Part shown: positions 62,677 through 64,000 of the stretch, piece by piece | Layout of the letters: each line of letters starts with the position of its first letter | How positions within the stretch are numbered: the first letter of the stretch is position 1 | Assembly: GCA_016744595.1 (NCBI GenBank) | Contig: JADGEB010000008.1 | Coordinates: 33,707-97,706, forward strand | Length of the DNA stretch: 64,000 nt | Origin: Desulfuromusa sp. | GTDB taxonomy: Bacteria; Desulfobacterota; Desulfuromonadia; Desulfuromonadales; Geopsychrobacteraceae | Reading direction: 5' to 3' | Notes under the pieces: model-generated | Databases searched by the model: none | What the model saw: the letters and a program-made list of their open reading frames with translations, nothing else | What the model was told of the DNA's origin: nothing | Made by a program: the position numbers and the translations under genes

Positions 62677-63828
62677 ATGACAAATATTACAATCATCAAC
62701 GCCCGCGTGGTCACGCCATTTGAGGTTCTTAAGGATGCAACGGTCACTATAGCTGACAGTTTGATTAGTTCTATTTCTCAAGGTAAAGCGGCACCCAGTT
62801 CTAACTGTATCGATGCCAAGGGTCAATACCTTCTGCCCGGCTTTATTGATCTCCATTGTGATGCAATAGAAAAAGGGATAGAGCCACGCCCACGAACTTT
62901 TTTCCCTGCCGATATCGCACTCTTTGAGCTGGATAAAAATTTGGCTGGCTGCGGAGTCACCACCATGTACCACTCACTTTCTTTCGCCGATCAGGAAATC
63001 GGCATCCGTGCCAATCAGATGGCTGCATCGGTTCTGCGCAAGGTCAATGAAATGCAAAGTAACTTCCGGGTTAAGACTAAAGTTCATACTCGTTTTGAAA
63101 TCACCGATAAAAGTGCTGTGCCAATACTGAAAGAACTTATTGCCGAAGATCAGGTGAGTCTCTTTTCCTTTATGGATCACTCTCCAGGTCAAGGTCAGTT
63201 TAAAACCATAGCCTCTTTTAAAAAGTATTATGGCCCTGTTTACAAGAAGAGCGAAATGGAACTAAACGAAATCATCGAAAAAAAACTTCAGGCTCGTCAG
63301 GAGAGTTCACAACAACATATCGAAGAGTTACTCAATCTATGTCGAGATAAGCAGATTGCTATCGCCTCTCATGATGATGACAGTCCAGAAAAAATTTCCT
63401 GGTTAAAAAAACAGAACATTGGGCTTTCAGAATTTCCAGTCAATATGGAAACGGCACGAGCTGCCAGCAAACAAGGGGTGCAAACATTGCTCGGTTCGCC
63501 CAATGTGTTTCGCGGAGCCTCGCAATCAAAGAACCTGAATGCTCGCGAGGCAATCGCCAATGGTTATGGTGACATTCTTTGCTCTGACTACGCGCCTATG
63601 ACTCTGATACATGCGGTTTTCACACTGGTTTCTCTGGGCTTGAAATCGTTACCAGATGCGATCAGGATGACCAGCCTCAACCCGGCTCAGGCGGTCGGTA
63701 TCGACCAACAGACCGGCTCCATTGAAGTTGGCAAAGCGGCAGACCTGATGCTGGTCGGTAACGGCGGCCACTTTCCTCGCATTCAACGAACTCTCGTTAA
63801 TGGTCGGGAGGTTTTTCGGACATGCTAA
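62677..63828 (+). CDS. phnM: RPnTP hydrolase PhnM
   Basis: A 383-residue amidohydrolase that removes diphosphate from alpha-D-ribose 1-methylphosphonate 5-triphosphate. GFIDLHCDAIEKGIEPRPR (about 55-73) supplies the first metal His; HSPGQGQF, IASHDDDSPEKI and CSDYAPMTLIHAVF (Asp) complete the site. The length is normal for PhnM. Its stop overlaps the next gene by seven bases. Confidence 0.94.
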   Translation: MTNITIINARVVTPFEVLKDATVTIADSLISSISQGKAAPSSNCIDAKGQYLLPGFIDLHCDAIEKGIEPRPRTFFPADIALFELDKNLAGCGVTTMYHSLSFADQEIGIRANQMAASVLRKVNEMQSNFRVKTKVHTRFEITDKSAVPILKELIAEDQVSLFSFMDHSPGQGQFKTIASFKKYYGPVYKKSEMELNEIIEKKLQARQESSQQHIEELLNLCRDKQIAIASHDDDSPEKISWLKKQNIGLSEFPVNMETARAASKQGVQTLLGSPNVFRGASQSKNLNAREAIANGYGDILCSDYAPMTLIHAVFTLVSLGLKSLPDAIRMTSLNPAQAVGIDQQTGSIEVGKAADLMLVGNGGHFPRIQRTLVNGREVFRTC

Positions 63829-64000
63829 GAATTGGCAGTAATATCAGTGAAGTTCGGATTGACGGTAGTCTTGAAAAACTTAAAAGAGATCTTGATTCTT
63901 TTGTCAGCTTTGGTCTTACTGCTGCAGAGATAGGTGTTCATGGCACAGATGTTATCCGTAATGGGCAACTGGATCTAAAACGACTAGCAGAGATCGGTAC
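63822..64000 (+). CDS. Sugar phosphate isomerase/epimerase-like TIM barrel (3' partial)
   Basis: The first 59 codons of a gene that leaves the window. MLRIGSNISEVRIDGSLEKL, then FVSFGLTAAEIGVHGTDVI, has the strand-helix spacing of a xylose isomerase-like TIM barrel. It overlaps phnM by seven bases and is therefore part of the phn operon. It might act on the ribose phosphonate products or on a released sugar phosphate, but too little is visible. Confidence 0.6.
   Translation, partial: MLRIGSNISEVRIDGSLEKLKRDLDSFVSFGLTAAEIGVHGTDVIRNGQLDLKRLAEIG

Noticed and set aside
1..64000. tRNA, rRNA, CRISPR arrays, insertion sequences and prophage
   Set aside because: I looked for cloverleaf arms, regular short repeats, transposase motifs and phage genes and found none that I could support.

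Overview
The window reads as the chromosome of a Gram-negative, probably anaerobic or facultative bacterium with a moderate GC content. A deltaproteobacterium of the Desulfuromonadales type is my best guess. It rests on a split-Soret-type cytochrome, a sigma-54 two-component pair with a matching -24/-12 promoter, several lipoproteins and an iron-sulfur membrane protein of the NapH type. No gene fixes the species. There are no rRNA or tRNA genes, insertion sequences, prophage genes or CRISPR arrays that I can see.

Layout. 1-2.6 kb: the end of a branched-chain amino acid ABC importer operon (livM-livG-livF) closed by a terminator. 2.7-9.1 kb: mostly single genes (methyltransferase-like protein, periplasmic thioredoxin-fold protein, thioesterase, SDR, iron-sulfur flavoprotein, an AT-rich GDPD-like gene, a NapH-like ferredoxin). 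9.5-22.5 kb: housekeeping and accessory genes, including an aminotransferase, SelO, a YchJ-like SEC-C protein, a DHH phosphoesterase, an argP/argO-type regulator-exporter pair with a small membrane ORF between them, arsenate reductase, AMP nucleosidase, GIY-YIG, RNase HI-like and a DUF1460 lipoprotein. 22.5-30.5 kb: an RNA and translation block (rhlE, greB, a 68-residue ORF, arfB), then a GIDE-like/LemA pair, a DnaJ-domain protein, a thioesterase, the EF-P paralogue EfpL and a Nudix hydrolase. 30.5-37.5 kb: metC, fetB and singletons, including a CBS protein and a Cu/Zn-type permease.

37.5-48.8 kb is the most unusual block. One oligopeptide ABC transporter (B, C, D, F) is encoded with two different substrate-binding proteins and two different M20 peptidases. 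It faces a gamma-glutamylcyclotransferase-like gene and a three-part regulator that I cannot assign to a family. The two transcription units appear to start from interlocked promoters. Together they suggest a regulated peptide or acyl-amino-acid scavenging system.

48.9-53.7 kb: a sigma-54 response regulator and its histidine kinase lie next to a cytochrome b and split-Soret cytochrome c operon that has a good sigma-54 promoter. The pair probably controls this redox module. 54-57 kb: slyX, a rhodanese, a MauE-like membrane protein, a KamA-type radical SAM enzyme and a FocA-type channel lie tightly packed on one strand. 57.6-64 kb: a C-P lyase operon (GNAT gene, phnG, H, I, J, K, L, M) that runs off the right end through a TIM-barrel gene.
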